A stretch of DNA of 36,266 nucleotides from assembly GCA_023667265.1 (NCBI GenBank), contig JAMPAJ010000009.1, positions 1 through 36,266 on the forward strand. The letters run 5' to 3'. Source of the DNA: Alistipes sp. GTDB taxonomy: Bacteria; Bacillota; Clostridia; Oscillospirales; Ruminococcaceae. Shown here one piece after another: positions 23,921 to 32,253 of the stretch (the first letter of the stretch is position 1; each line of letters opens with the position of its first letter). A program made the translations under genes and the position numbers. The notes under the pieces are model-generated. The model saw only the letters and a program-made list of their open reading frames with translations. It searched no databases and was not told the origin of the DNA.

Positions 23921-26722
23921 TTATAAACTAGCCAACGCCTCCGTCGATATATTAATATCCGGTGCAAATTTGTCCGATCTTATATAGCTGAGCAGGCTTC
24001 TGGCATACGCCTGGACCTCCGGTATATCAATGCACTCCCGAAGCCGGCTTGTGCAAACCAATATCCTATTGCCGCCGGAATTGACCTCAAAAAGATTTCC
24101 AAGCCTATGATTACGTTCAAAATTATCTATGGTCTGAACAATAGGCTCAAGCTCCGGGAAATCATCCAGAACAGCGCAGTCACCGCAGCTTACTATCTCA
24201 TACCATTGCGGAGTTGAGTACGCCTCGCAGGGAAATTCCGACAGTGCAGGATGCTTATTGTCAATGAGCAGTCCAAGAGTTCCCACAGGCACATCCTTTC
24301 CCATGCTTTCGGAAATTGAACGGAACATAGGATAACACCAGAAATCAGTGCAGTAGAAGCCCTTGACGCTGTTTTTAAGCTTTTCCGGAATATAGAGAAT
24401 GTTAACTCCCCTGCCCTCCAGCTTTTTCAGTTCTTCCGGCTCAGTTGCAATAATAACATCGTCGCTGCTGTACAGCTTAAAGTCCTCCGACTTTGGATAA
24501 ACGTAAAAATCATAGCTGTTTTCTGAGCTTATCGGCAGAATATCGTCATTTTCACGGACATTTTCTATAACAAGCGTCAGTGTGTATGTTCCGGGCTCTG
24601 TTGCAGTCAGCTCAATTTCGCCGACCTTTCCGAGTCCGCGGAATCCGTCGGGAACTGCTATTTCACCTGCTATTCTTCCGAATTTCCAGCTTATACTTTT
24701 GCCAGTGAGACTTCCGCTGCCGGAATATCTCAGCTTTACCGGCACTTTGACAGTCTGACCCTTTGTGAGGACAAAATCCTCAATTTCGCAAAGTATTACG
24801 CAGTCGGAGCAGAATCCCAGCCATTTTTTTCTGAGATCATTTTCACGGACAAAAGCTTTCTCCTCCATTAAGCCGTTGAGCATTCCCACAAATGCCATGC
24901 CCTGACCCGTAAAATCCTGTAGATCAAGAAGCTGAAATCCGGAAATGTACTGTGAACGCATGACTGCTTCGATTTCTGATTTATAGCAGTTATAAGCGAA
25001 CATTCCTGATGAATAGTGGAATTTCTCCGCCAGATGAAGCATATTCCTTGCCCTCAGCCGCTCCTTGAAGGCTTCCATATTAAATGGCTTCAACGCTCCG
25101 GAAAAATGTGGTATATCATTAAGATCGGGATATGAGCAGTACTGACCTGTTTCATGGGTGATTATTGGCTTATCCGGGATGAGACCTCCGGAGCTTTTAT
25201 CCACACGAACCTTTTTAACGCCAGTGCCGTACTGAATTTCTATCTCATCGCCGCTTTGTCCCTGGTCAGAACCGCTGTCCTCCGGAAAAATCATGCTGTC
25301 GAAGGAATGAGCAGTATTCGGCTTTTCTGTCTGAACAAAGCCCAGCGGTGCGTCGCATTGGGCATAGGAGCCGCGTATAAGGCGTTCCCTGCTCAGGCGG
25401 ACTCCCGAGAAGAAATCGTCCTCGGGCTGGATGTTAGGAAAAAACTGGAAATTATTGCTGCCCTGGGTATAAAGATGTCTGTTGTCAATACTATGATATT
25501 CAGCTAATATCCGCCCCATTCGTTTTGGATCGCCCCAAAGCTCATTTCCCAGAGACATCATGGCAAATGATGGGTGATCGCCGAAACAGCGGAGAATACG
25601 CTTTCCCTCTTCGATGAGATACGCCTGCTCTTCAGCCTTGAAGCCCTCATCCGTTTCACCGTGTATCGTGCCCCAGAACGGCAGCTCCGGCTGCATATAG
25701 ACGCCAAGCATATCCGCAGCTGTAAATGCAGCCTCCGGCGGACAGCAGGTGTGAAAGCGCACATGATCAAAGCCCCAGCTTTTCACGGTATACAAATAAC
25801 TATACCACTGCTCAACTGTTGTTGGAGCGGCTCCTGTCAGAGGGAAAATAAGTCCGTCGTGCCTGCCGCGAAGCTGAACTGTCTCGCCGTTCACATTGAT
25901 GTTCATACCGCTTGCCGCGATCTCACGCATTCCGAATGTAACCGAAGCAATGTCGCAGCTTCCGCAGACCGCAGCCTTAACAGTATATGTAACAGGCGAA
26001 TATTCGCTCCAGAGAGAGGGCTCATCTCCTAAATCAACGTATACTTCACATTCATTGCTTATTTTCCGGCAAATTTTTTCGACGACTTTTCCGTCGGAGG
26101 ACGCACCCCAGAGCTCAGCCTCACACTCATTGATATTTTCAGTTCTGAATTTCAGTCTTACTGCTTTTTTGGCAATGTCCGGATATGCGGTCATCTCTCT
26201 GATACGCGCCTTATCCGACTCTATAAGCGATATCTCACCGGTTATGCCGTTCCAGTTGGACTGCGTATCAGGCGACGTGAGATGTCCGCCTGCCGTTGGG
26301 TATCCGCAGTTGCACACAGCGACGCAGATCGTATTTTCTCCGCTTTTCAAGTACTCAGTGATGTCATATGTATGAGGTGTACAGAGACTGTCATACTCCC
26401 CGGCAGGCTGACCATTGACCCACACTCTTGTAAGCCTTGTACGCTCCAGAAGCAGCTCGTATCTGTGCTCCGTGCTTTTCTCGCCTAAATCAAAGCTCCG
26501 GAGGTAATATGCCGTTCCTTCAAAGGCGTATTCATCTGTAAGATATCCCTCGTCGATCTCAGTATTCCGCTCGCCCTTCGCTGCGGCAGAGGTAGTTCCG
26601 GGAAGCGCGATCGTATCGCTGACTGAGGGCAGCTCCAATGAAGCTGCTGTTTTATCGGCAAAGGATTTTCCGCTTTCGAGGAAAAGCTTCCATTCCCCTG
26701 CTAAATTGATCTTTCTAATCAT
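23921..26722 (-). CDS. GH2 family glycoside hydrolase (beta-galactosidase/glucuronidase-like)
   Basis: A 933-residue intracellular enzyme without a signal peptide. An N-terminal sugar-binding jelly roll (~1-165; YYLRSF, RVWVNGQPAGEYDS, YDITEYLKSGEN) leads to an immunoglobulin-like domain (~170-270). A TIM barrel follows with DHVRFHTCCPPEAAF, the acid/base Glu394 in LGNELWG and the nucleophile Glu524 in THETGQY. It is extended by further beta domains. GH2 enzymes remove terminal galactose, glucuronate, mannose or similar beta-linked sugars. Its cytoplasmic location suggests action on imported oligosaccharides. No transporter is adjacent. A large palindrome overlaps the likely transcription start. 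Confidence 0.88.
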   Translation of the reverse strand: MIRKINLAGEWKLFLESGKSFADKTAASLELPSVSDTIALPGTTSAAAKGERNTEIDEGYLTDEYAFEGTAYYLRSFDLGEKSTEHRYELLLERTRLTRVWVNGQPAGEYDSLCTPHTYDITEYLKSGENTICVAVCNCGYPTAGGHLTSPDTQSNWNGITGEISLIESDKARIREMTAYPDIAKKAVRLKFRTENINECEAELWGASSDGKVVEKICRKISNECEVYVDLGDEPSLWSEYSPVTYTVKAAVCGSCDIASVTFGMREIAASGMNINVNGETVQLRGRHDGLIFPLTGAAPTTVEQWYSYLYTVKSWGFDHVRFHTCCPPEAAFTAADMLGVYMQPELPFWGTIHGETDEGFKAEEQAYLIEEGKRILRCFGDHPSFAMMSLGNELWGDPKRMGRILAEYHSIDNRHLYTQGSNNFQFFPNIQPEDDFFSGVRLSRERLIRGSYAQCDAPLGFVQTEKPNTAHSFDSMIFPEDSGSDQGQSGDEIEIQYGTGVKKVRVDKSSGGLIPDKPIITHETGQYCSYPDLNDIPHFSGALKPFNMEAFKERLRARNMLHLAEKFHYSSGMFAYNCYKSEIEAVMRSQYISGFQLLDLQDFTGQGMAFVGMLNGLMEEKAFVRENDLRKKWLGFCSDCVILCEIEDFVLTKGQTVKVPVKLRYSGSGSLTGKSISWKFGRIAGEIAVPDGFRGLGKVGEIELTATEPGTYTLTLVIENVRENDDILPISSENSYDFYVYPKSEDFKLYSSDDVIIATEPEELKKLEGRGVNILYIPEKLKNSVKGFYCTDFWCYPMFRSISESMGKDVPVGTLGLLIDNKHPALSEFPCEAYSTPQWYEIVSCGDCAVLDDFPELEPIVQTIDNFERNHRLGNLFEVNSGGNRILVCTSRLRECIDIPEVQAYARSLLSYIRSDKFAPDINISTEALASL

Positions 26723-26744
26723 TGTAAACTCCGTTAAAAAAAAT

Positions 26745-26776
26745 AATTATATATGCAGGTACTTGCATTTATAATT
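26745..26776 (-). promoter_or_regulatory. 32-base palindrome at the GH2 transcription start (candidate operator)
   Basis: The 32 bases are nearly identical to their own reverse complement (28 of 32 positions). The central core is ATGCAGGTACTTGCAT (26753-26768). It lies just downstream of the GH2 -10 element, a repressor-like position. Confidence 0.6.
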
Positions 26777-26778
26777 AT

Positions 26779-26807
26779 ATTTTAGTATAATTAAATAGAA
26801 AAATCAA
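26779..26807 (-). promoter_or_regulatory. Promoter of the GH2-alarmone synthetase operon
   Basis: On the minus strand: TTGATT (26802-26807), a 17-base spacer, TAAAAT (26779-26784). The region is AT-rich, so other -10 choices exist. Confidence 0.55.
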
Positions 26808-26846
26808 GTCTTTTATGTAAATTTATCATTTTGGGAGTTGAAAAAT

Positions 26847-27653
26847 ATGGAATATTATGTTAAAAACAATGACATTTTGCTTTACCAGCCCGATCTTGAT
26901 CTTGATGAGACACTGGACTGCGGTCAGGCATTCCGATGGACAAAGATCGACGGCGGTGAATCCTCATATACAGGAAGCTTTTTGGATTCACAGCTGACTG
27001 TTACGCAGCTTAAAAAGGGCGAATTTCTGTTCAGAAATGTCAGTGAGGAAGAGTTTTTAGAAAAATGGTCGGTTTACTTTGATCTGGAGACAGACTACGG
27101 CGAGCTGAAACGCCGGTTTTCCGAGGACGCAACTCTTGCAAAAGCCTGCGGCTTTGCCGGAGGTATACGGCTTCTCCGTCAGGACAGCTGGGAATGTCTT
27201 GTCTCATTCATTATTTCCCAGAACAATAATATTCCGCGTATAAAGGGGATCATTCAGCGCCTATGCGACAATTACGGCGGACATTTTCCAACAGCCAAGG
27301 AAATGGCAATTGAAACTCCCGAAAGTCTTTCTTATCTCCGGAGCGGCTTCCGTGGAAAGTATCTCTGTGACGCCGCTCAAAAAGTCAGCAGCGGAGAAAT
27401 AAACCTTGAAGAAATTGCAGGAATGCCAATTGAAGAGGCTCGAACCGAGCTGAAAAAAATCAAGGGCGTCGGTCCGAAGGTGGCGGAGTGCGTCCTTCTC
27501 TTCGGTATGAACCGCAGGTCAGCTTTCCCGGTGGACGTCTGGATAAAAAGGGTTCTCGCTGAATATTATCCCGGCGGTTTCCCGGAATTTGCCAGTGAAA
27601 ATGCCGGAATTGCACAGCAATATCTTTTTCACTACATACGAAGCCTTAACTGA
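26847..27653 (+). CDS. OGG1/AlkA-type DNA glycosylase (8-oxoguanine DNA glycosylase-like)
   Basis: A 268-residue base-excision repair enzyme. The N-terminal GQAFRW motif matches the OGG1 damage-recognition domain. The helix-hairpin-helix-GPD core reads IKGVGPKVAECV with catalytic Lys211 and FPVDVW with catalytic Asp230. FIISQNNNIPRI is the conserved DNA-reading helix. The enzyme should remove oxidised guanine and nick the strand by beta-elimination. The ATG at 26847 is chosen because GGGAG lies nine bases upstream; a TTG at 26838 directly abuts that site. The next gene follows after 43 bases. Confidence 0.92.
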   Translation: MEYYVKNNDILLYQPDLDLDETLDCGQAFRWTKIDGGESSYTGSFLDSQLTVTQLKKGEFLFRNVSEEEFLEKWSVYFDLETDYGELKRRFSEDATLAKACGFAGGIRLLRQDSWECLVSFIISQNNNIPRIKGIIQRLCDNYGGHFPTAKEMAIETPESLSYLRSGFRGKYLCDAAQKVSSGEINLEEIAGMPIEEARTELKKIKGVGPKVAECVLLFGMNRRSAFPVDVWIKRVLAEYYPGGFPEFASENAGIAQQYLFHYIRSLN

Positions 27654-27696
27654 ATAATTAAATATAATTATCCAATAATCACCATGAGGTGATAAA

Positions 27697-27942
27697 ATGA
27701 TAAAAGGGATCAGCAGGCAGATAATCGAGGTCAATAACACTGAAAGCATCTATTTCGACAAGGCAGTTTTTTATCTAAAACCAGGCGTCAGAATACTTCC
27801 GGATGAGATAAGCTCGCGGGAGATCGAAGGATATCTGGAAAAAAATAATATCCACCATCCGGCGTGCAATAAATTCCGCAGAGGAAAAATTGTATCTGCG
27901 TTAACATTTATTCGCAATATTATTCAACGCATAAGGCTGTAA
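27697..27942 (+). CDS. Unknown 81-residue basic protein
   Basis: Not recognised. It is supported as a gene by a strong GAGGTGATAAA ribosome site, its position 43 bases after the glycosylase gene in the same direction, and a hairpin at its end. The N-terminal half looks beta-rich (QIIEVNNTESIYFDKAVFYL). A DEISSREIEGYLEKNNI helix and an Arg/Ile-rich amphipathic C-terminus (IRNIIQRIRL) follow. No signal peptide or cysteine cluster is present. Confidence 0.6.
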   Translation: MIKGISRQIIEVNNTESIYFDKAVFYLKPGVRILPDEISSREIEGYLEKNNIHHPACNKFRRGKIVSALTFIRNIIQRIRL

Positions 27943-27970
27943 GAGTAATACCGTACAGCTTTATGCGTTG
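27925..27970. terminator. Hairpin between convergent genes
   Basis: A 17-base stem (27925-27941 with 27954-27970, one mismatch-type G-U position) overlaps the end of the 81-residue gene and lies just past the nucleotidyltransferase stop. Neither side has a strong T-run, so it may be an mRNA end-stabilising structure rather than a classical terminator. Confidence 0.6.
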
Positions 27971-28011
27971 AATCGCAAAAAGCTCGATATGGCTGCAAAC
28001 GGAAATTCAGA

Positions 28012-29145
28012 TCATATGCTATCGTACACATAATTTTTAATATGCTCCAATTCAGACCTTATAGCTTTTCTTTTGAAAAATACTCCTCTGACTAATCTGA
28101 AAAACCAGCCTACAGGAAGAAGCAGTCTGTTCTTATAAAAAAATGGAAAATATTTCTTATAAAACTCCAATGACGGAAAAATTCTATTCCATATGTATCT
28201 GAATTTTGAGAAACAGCCTGCTTGCTCCTTTAATTTTTTCACGCGTTTATTAACCATGTTTTTTTCCGTTCCATATGTTCCGGAAAAAAGGTAATATTCC
28301 AGCATATCTTTTTCGCTGTCTGATAACGATTCACATTTGGTGTCATTAAAAAGCTTCACGCATAATTCACGGGACTGACGTTCAAATTCCGATATTCCAA
28401 GAATATCTGTCTGCTGCGCAATATAGTCCCAATTCAAATACTTTCCCTTTTTCTCACAAAACACAAAACGATCTAAAAGCGAGCGCAGACCTGTACCACG
28501 ACCGCTGTAATGCTTATATTCGTGAACTGTCATATAAACATAAAAATCTTCGTCTGTAAAATGATAAGCACAATTTTTCTCTGCATCCTTTATAAGGCGT
28601 TTCTTGATATCTGAGTAATAATTGCAGAACTGCTCATCAGCTGTCCTTCCGATCAGACTCGTGTGCATCTCGAAATTATACACCGGCGGCTTTATATATG
28701 TATCGTGGTGACACTTTCCGATACTTTCGACAGTATATCCGCTTTTTTTCATGAAATGCAGCACGCTGTCCTGGTAGGAACGATCATAGAGTATATCAAT
28801 ATCAGCCATCTGGCGCATACCGATTTTGGGGTAAAGCTCCTTCAGAACCGAACCTTTCAAGGGCATATGCCATATTCGATTCTGTTCAAAAAAATTACAT
28901 ATTCTTTTCATTTCAGCATCAAGAAGAATATTTTTTCGTATGGCTTTCGACTTCGCTTCAATGAAGCTTCTGTTTGAGATCCCCGCCGATTCCAACGCCG
29001 TACATACAAGCGATGTCAAGCTGTGAAACTGACACATCTGAAATAATTTATCATAATCAATTTGAGCAATATGCTCCGGATCCGGATTTTCCTCTTTTAA
29101 CGCACATACGGATAAATGCAGCATATCATAGCTTGTCTTTTTCAT
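28012..29145 (-). CDS. PF14907-type nucleotidyltransferase of the peptide cluster
   Basis: A 377-residue cytosolic protein. Residues ~92-120 carry MPLKGSVLKELYPKIG and RQMADIDILY: the GS motif (Ser99) and the two metal-binding aspartates (Asp115, Asp117) of the uncharacterised nucleotidyltransferase family NTP_transf_5. Such genes occur in several peptide-modification clusters, including kinase-containing lasso peptide clusters, where they are thought to add a nucleotide or other group to a phosphorylated peptide. Here it is the last gene and overlaps the ABC exporter gene by 20 bases. The C-terminus is strongly basic (KKYFPFFYKNRLLL). Substrate and product are unknown. Confidence 0.82.
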   Translation of the reverse strand: MKKTSYDMLHLSVCALKEENPDPEHIAQIDYDKLFQMCQFHSLTSLVCTALESAGISNRSFIEAKSKAIRKNILLDAEMKRICNFFEQNRIWHMPLKGSVLKELYPKIGMRQMADIDILYDRSYQDSVLHFMKKSGYTVESIGKCHHDTYIKPPVYNFEMHTSLIGRTADEQFCNYYSDIKKRLIKDAEKNCAYHFTDEDFYVYMTVHEYKHYSGRGTGLRSLLDRFVFCEKKGKYLNWDYIAQQTDILGISEFERQSRELCVKLFNDTKCESLSDSEKDMLEYYLFSGTYGTEKNMVNKRVKKLKEQAGCFSKFRYIWNRIFPSLEFYKKYFPFFYKNRLLLPVGWFFRLVRGVFFKRKAIRSELEHIKNYVYDSI

Positions 29146-30835
29146 TTTTCACCTCAGTTTCTATTCCGTTTTCTGTCATTTTCATAATTTTATCACAAAT
29201 ATCCAATGCCGCAGGACGGTGCGTTACTATCAACACGGTTTTATCTGTCATACAGCGCAGATTTTCAAGTAGTTTTTTCTCCGTATATTCATCCAGCGCG
29301 CTTGTTGATTCATCAAGCAGCAGGATCGGATTGCCTGATAATACAGCTCTCGCAACGGCAAGTCTCTGCGTCTGACCTTCCGAAAGTCCCGAACCTCTTT
29401 CGCCCAACACCGCATCAAGACCTTTATCAAGAGCTTGTACAAACTCATAGGAGCATGATATTTTCAAGGCTTTTTTTATGGCGTCTTCACTCGGCGTCTC
29501 AGATTCGCTTCCAAAAGACAGAACATCGCGTACAGTGCCGAAAACAAGGTGATTTTCCTGCGGAACATATGCGAAAAGTCTGCTCCAGCGGCTTGTAAGC
29601 GTTTCTTTTTCTCCGTTGTTTTTTATTAAAGAAATATTTCCGCTTTCCAGGGGATACAAGCACATCAGAATTTTCAGAAGCGTAGATTTTCCGCAGCCTG
29701 AATTACCTGTGAAAGCAATAAATTCGCCCTTTTTAATTTGCAGATCAACATTGCTGAGCACAGTGAAGCCTTCGCGGCTCGGGTAAGAAAAGCTCACGTT
29801 TTTCAATACGATTTCCGCCAACTCTTCGTTGTAAAATTGATTTACTTCGGAACTGGAGATCCTGTCCTCCGGACAATCGTCAGCAAAATTTTCAATCTCC
29901 ATCAGGCGTTCCGCACTTGCAGCCATAGCATAAAATTTAGGGAAATATCCTGTTATATTGGCAAACGGCGACTGTATCTGGGAAATCAATTGTAAAATCG
30001 CCGTAAGCGTTCCGTATGATATCGCTCCTTTTAAAATGCCTGTTCCGCAATAAGCGAGTCCAAGCAAATACATTCCGTTCATTGCAAATGAAAATCCCGC
30101 ATTGCACAGATTTGAAAAACGATTTCTTTGCAGACGCGCCTCACGATGTGCCGACATTTTTTCTTCCGCCTCTTTTTCAACCTGATTTTCAGCGGAAAAA
30201 GAGCGTACGATCATCAGATCTCCAAGATATTCCTGCATGAATACTCGCAGCTCTCCGTCTTTTTCCTGAACATTCCTGTGCATTTTTTTCAGAGATCTTC
30301 GGAATATGTATGTTAGGAAAATCATTATCATTCCGCCGGGAAAAAGAATATATGCAAATTCTGGCTGCAGGACAATGATCATTGCCAGCGCACCGGACAT
30401 TTTCACCATCATTCCTAAAACATTCGGCAGTATCTCAGTTACTCCGTTCGCACATACAACAGTGTCGGAGGTAAGACGATTCATCCATTCTCCGGAGTGA
30501 ACGGCAGTCACAGAGGCAAAGCTTTTTCTCAGCAGCTCCGAAAACAGCTTTTTTTTCAGAACATTTTCGACCGCCGAACGCGTTTGCTCCTCATACCGGC
30601 GAAGCAGTACACGGAACAGGATCTGAATTACGGAAATTGATATAAGAAGCAAAAGAGATCCGGCGAAGCCTGTACGGTCACGCGACACAGCGGCGTCGAT
30701 AACGCTGCGAAGCATCAATGCAAAAAGGACGCTGCTAAATCCGAGAAGCGCCTGGAGCATCGTGAGCAATATAATACCGTTTTTTCGTTTGCCTATGACT
30801 CTGTACAGCCACTTTACAAAAGAAGATCGTTTCAT
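29126..30835 (-). CDS. ABC exporter of the peptide cluster
   Basis: A 569-residue half-transporter: six membrane helices (~1-310), then an ATPase domain with Walker A FTGNSGCGKST, signature GLSEGQTQR, Walker B ILLLDESTSALDE and a THRPAA H-loop. All catalytic residues are intact, so it should work as a homodimer. It lacks the N-terminal C39 peptidase found in double-glycine peptide exporters, so leader removal must be done by another enzyme, plausibly the S26-type peptidase encoded just before it. Its ATG overlaps that gene's stop. It likely exports the modified product of the 36-residue peptide. Confidence 0.88.
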   Translation of the reverse strand: MKRSSFVKWLYRVIGKRKNGIILLTMLQALLGFSSVLFALMLRSVIDAAVSRDRTGFAGSLLLLISISVIQILFRVLLRRYEEQTRSAVENVLKKKLFSELLRKSFASVTAVHSGEWMNRLTSDTVVCANGVTEILPNVLGMMVKMSGALAMIIVLQPEFAYILFPGGMIMIFLTYIFRRSLKKMHRNVQEKDGELRVFMQEYLGDLMIVRSFSAENQVEKEAEEKMSAHREARLQRNRFSNLCNAGFSFAMNGMYLLGLAYCGTGILKGAISYGTLTAILQLISQIQSPFANITGYFPKFYAMAASAERLMEIENFADDCPEDRISSSEVNQFYNEELAEIVLKNVSFSYPSREGFTVLSNVDLQIKKGEFIAFTGNSGCGKSTLLKILMCLYPLESGNISLIKNNGEKETLTSRWSRLFAYVPQENHLVFGTVRDVLSFGSESETPSEDAIKKALKISCSYEFVQALDKGLDAVLGERGSGLSEGQTQRLAVARAVLSGNPILLLDESTSALDEYTEKKLLENLRCMTDKTVLIVTHRPAALDICDKIMKMTENGIETEVKNEKDKL

Positions 30836-31260
30836 TTCATCAGCCTTTTTAAATATTTTTTTACACGAAGAATGAACGCACGAACATAAAAAAAGTCACA
30901 TCGCAAATGCACATACAAACGATATTTTTTATCCTTTACCGATATTGTTTTTCCGTCGCGCACTATTCCTGTCAGCACCCCGATAATATGTCTGTCGGTA
31001 ATTCCATATTCTTTGTTCCAGCGATTGTCGCCGCAGATAACGTAATCATTTTTCCGCACCTTCAGAATACGGTGAAGAACATACTGTCCGGAATCTCTCT
31101 TATACAACGGAACGTCGTATTTTTTAAGTCTGCCATTTACCTTTTCAATAATGAGCAGATCGCGGTTCTGGCGAATTATCGGCATCATACTGTCCCCTAC
31201 ATTTGTATAGATCAATTTGCCTGTCCTTGTGATAACCTCTTCAAAAGATGATTTATTCAT
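30832..31260 (-). CDS. S24/S26-type signal-peptidase-like serine protease
   Basis: A 142-residue protein. GDSMMP holds the nucleophile serine of the signal peptidase fold. YVLHRI places a histidine where bacterial SPase I has its lysine, as in Sec11/archaeal-type S26B peptidases. GDNRWNKEYG is the conserved GDN box. It lacks an N-terminal membrane anchor; the basic C-terminal end (FILRVKKYLKRLMK) may touch the membrane. It probably cleaves the leader of the adjacent precursor peptide or the lipoprotein. The ATG at 31260 overlaps the PqqD stop by eight bases; a TTG at 31272 is the alternative start. Confidence 0.82.
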   Translation of the reverse strand: MNKSSFEEVITRTGKLIYTNVGDSMMPIIRQNRDLLIIEKVNGRLKKYDVPLYKRDSGQYVLHRILKVRKNDYVICGDNRWNKEYGITDRHIIGVLTGIVRDGKTISVKDKKYRLYVHLRCDFFYVRAFILRVKKYLKRLMK

Positions 31261-31513
31261 TGATAGCGCCAATACTGCGGAGCGTACTCAAAATCTTTTT
31301 CAGATCAGCCGAAATGCGTTCTTCAGGAGCGTCATATTTTTCAGTCATTTTTTTAACGATTTCATCCTCAGTGACGTCATCTTTCAGACATTCTACAATA
31401 AAGGCAGCCGTTTTATTGCTGCGTACAAGTCCGCTGAAGCTCGTGCTGCCGTCAGATACCATTATCTGCTCTCCGTCCATTTCGTGTGTAATAAAGCCTT
31501 CCTTCAGCTTCAT
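31253..31513 (-). CDS. PqqD-like peptide recognition protein (RRE)
   Basis: An 86-residue protein of the PqqD family (PF05402). It has an N-terminal beta strand region (FITHEMDGEQIMVSDGS), NKTAAFIVECLKDDVTEDEI, and a C-terminal helix pair ending in LRSIGAINE. These domains bind leader peptides of RiPP precursors and present them to modifying enzymes; in lasso clusters the B1 protein does this by gripping a YxxP motif. The ATG at 31513 is preferred over 31522 because AAAGGA sits eight bases upstream; the earlier ATG abuts that site and overlaps the kinase stop. Confidence 0.88.
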   Translation of the reverse strand: MKLKEGFITHEMDGEQIMVSDGSTSFSGLVRSNKTAAFIVECLKDDVTEDEIVKKMTEKYDAPEERISADLKKILSTLRSIGAINE

Positions 31514-31518
31514 AAAAA

Positions 31519-32250
31519 TCATCCTTTCATTGCGTTATATGCGGTCTCTGCCGCCTCAATATCCATATTACAGCCCAATTTGTACAGAGCAATATTATCC
31601 GAAAGCTTATCCAGGAGTTTCAATGTCCTTAACATCCCCGAGGAATCGTTCGGACGGTATGTCTGCTGCAAAAGCATTGGATAGGCAGAGGTTTTTGAAA
31701 TTCGTTCAATTATATTTTGCTCTGATCTTGTAAGAATACAAATTGCTTTCAGCGGAACTGATATATTGCTGCTCAGATGATGCTTGCCGTCCCATGGAGT
31801 ACCGTGCACAACAGCTCCATTTTCCGTGATCTGCAAAAGCGGCTTATCGTCGTTTATCATTACTGCGCTGCTGCCTAAATACTCTCTCCATAGCCGTGTA
31901 TGAGTTGATTTACCCGTGCCGCTTTTTGCTGTGAATAAATAGCCTGCTCCGTCTACAGCTATTGCCGAACCGTGGAATAAAAGTGTGCCATACTCCGTCA
32001 TTGTCTCTGCAATTTTACGATATACCGCCAATGTTTCAAGATAGCTGTCTGAAAAATTTCTTACCCTTATCCCATTTTTTTCATCTTCCAAAGCCGATTT
32101 TCTTCGTTCATAGTCAATATCCGACCGGGAGATAACTATTGAGATTTCCTCGCTGCCGCTGCATTCATACTCACGGCACATATCATGAATTTCACTGTAA
32201 ACGGAATCTATTCCTATTATTTTTCCGCCTATTTTAAATGTATTCCGCAT
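31519..32250 (-). CDS. HPr kinase-like peptide kinase
   Basis: A 243-residue protein with the HprK C-terminal fold: LLFHGSAIAVDGAGYLF, then a P-loop AKSGTGKST (Lys114), INDDKPLL (Asp134/135) and GTPWDGKHHL. HPr serine is the classical substrate, but relatives lacking the HprK N-terminal domain and sitting beside PqqD proteins phosphorylate lasso-type peptides. That context applies here: PqqD-like protein next door, peptide gene 500 bases upstream. The 36-residue peptide offers Thr22, Thr23, Ser24 and Thr33 as possible sites. A GAGGTGAATT ribosome site overlaps the lipoprotein stop. Confidence 0.85.
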   Translation of the reverse strand: MRNTFKIGGKIIGIDSVYSEIHDMCREYECSGSEEISIVISRSDIDYERRKSALEDEKNGIRVRNFSDSYLETLAVYRKIAETMTEYGTLLFHGSAIAVDGAGYLFTAKSGTGKSTHTRLWREYLGSSAVMINDDKPLLQITENGAVVHGTPWDGKHHLSSNISVPLKAICILTRSEQNIIERISKTSAYPMLLQQTYRPNDSSGMLRTLKLLDKLSDNIALYKLGCNMDIEAAETAYNAMKG

Positions 32251-32253
32251 AAT

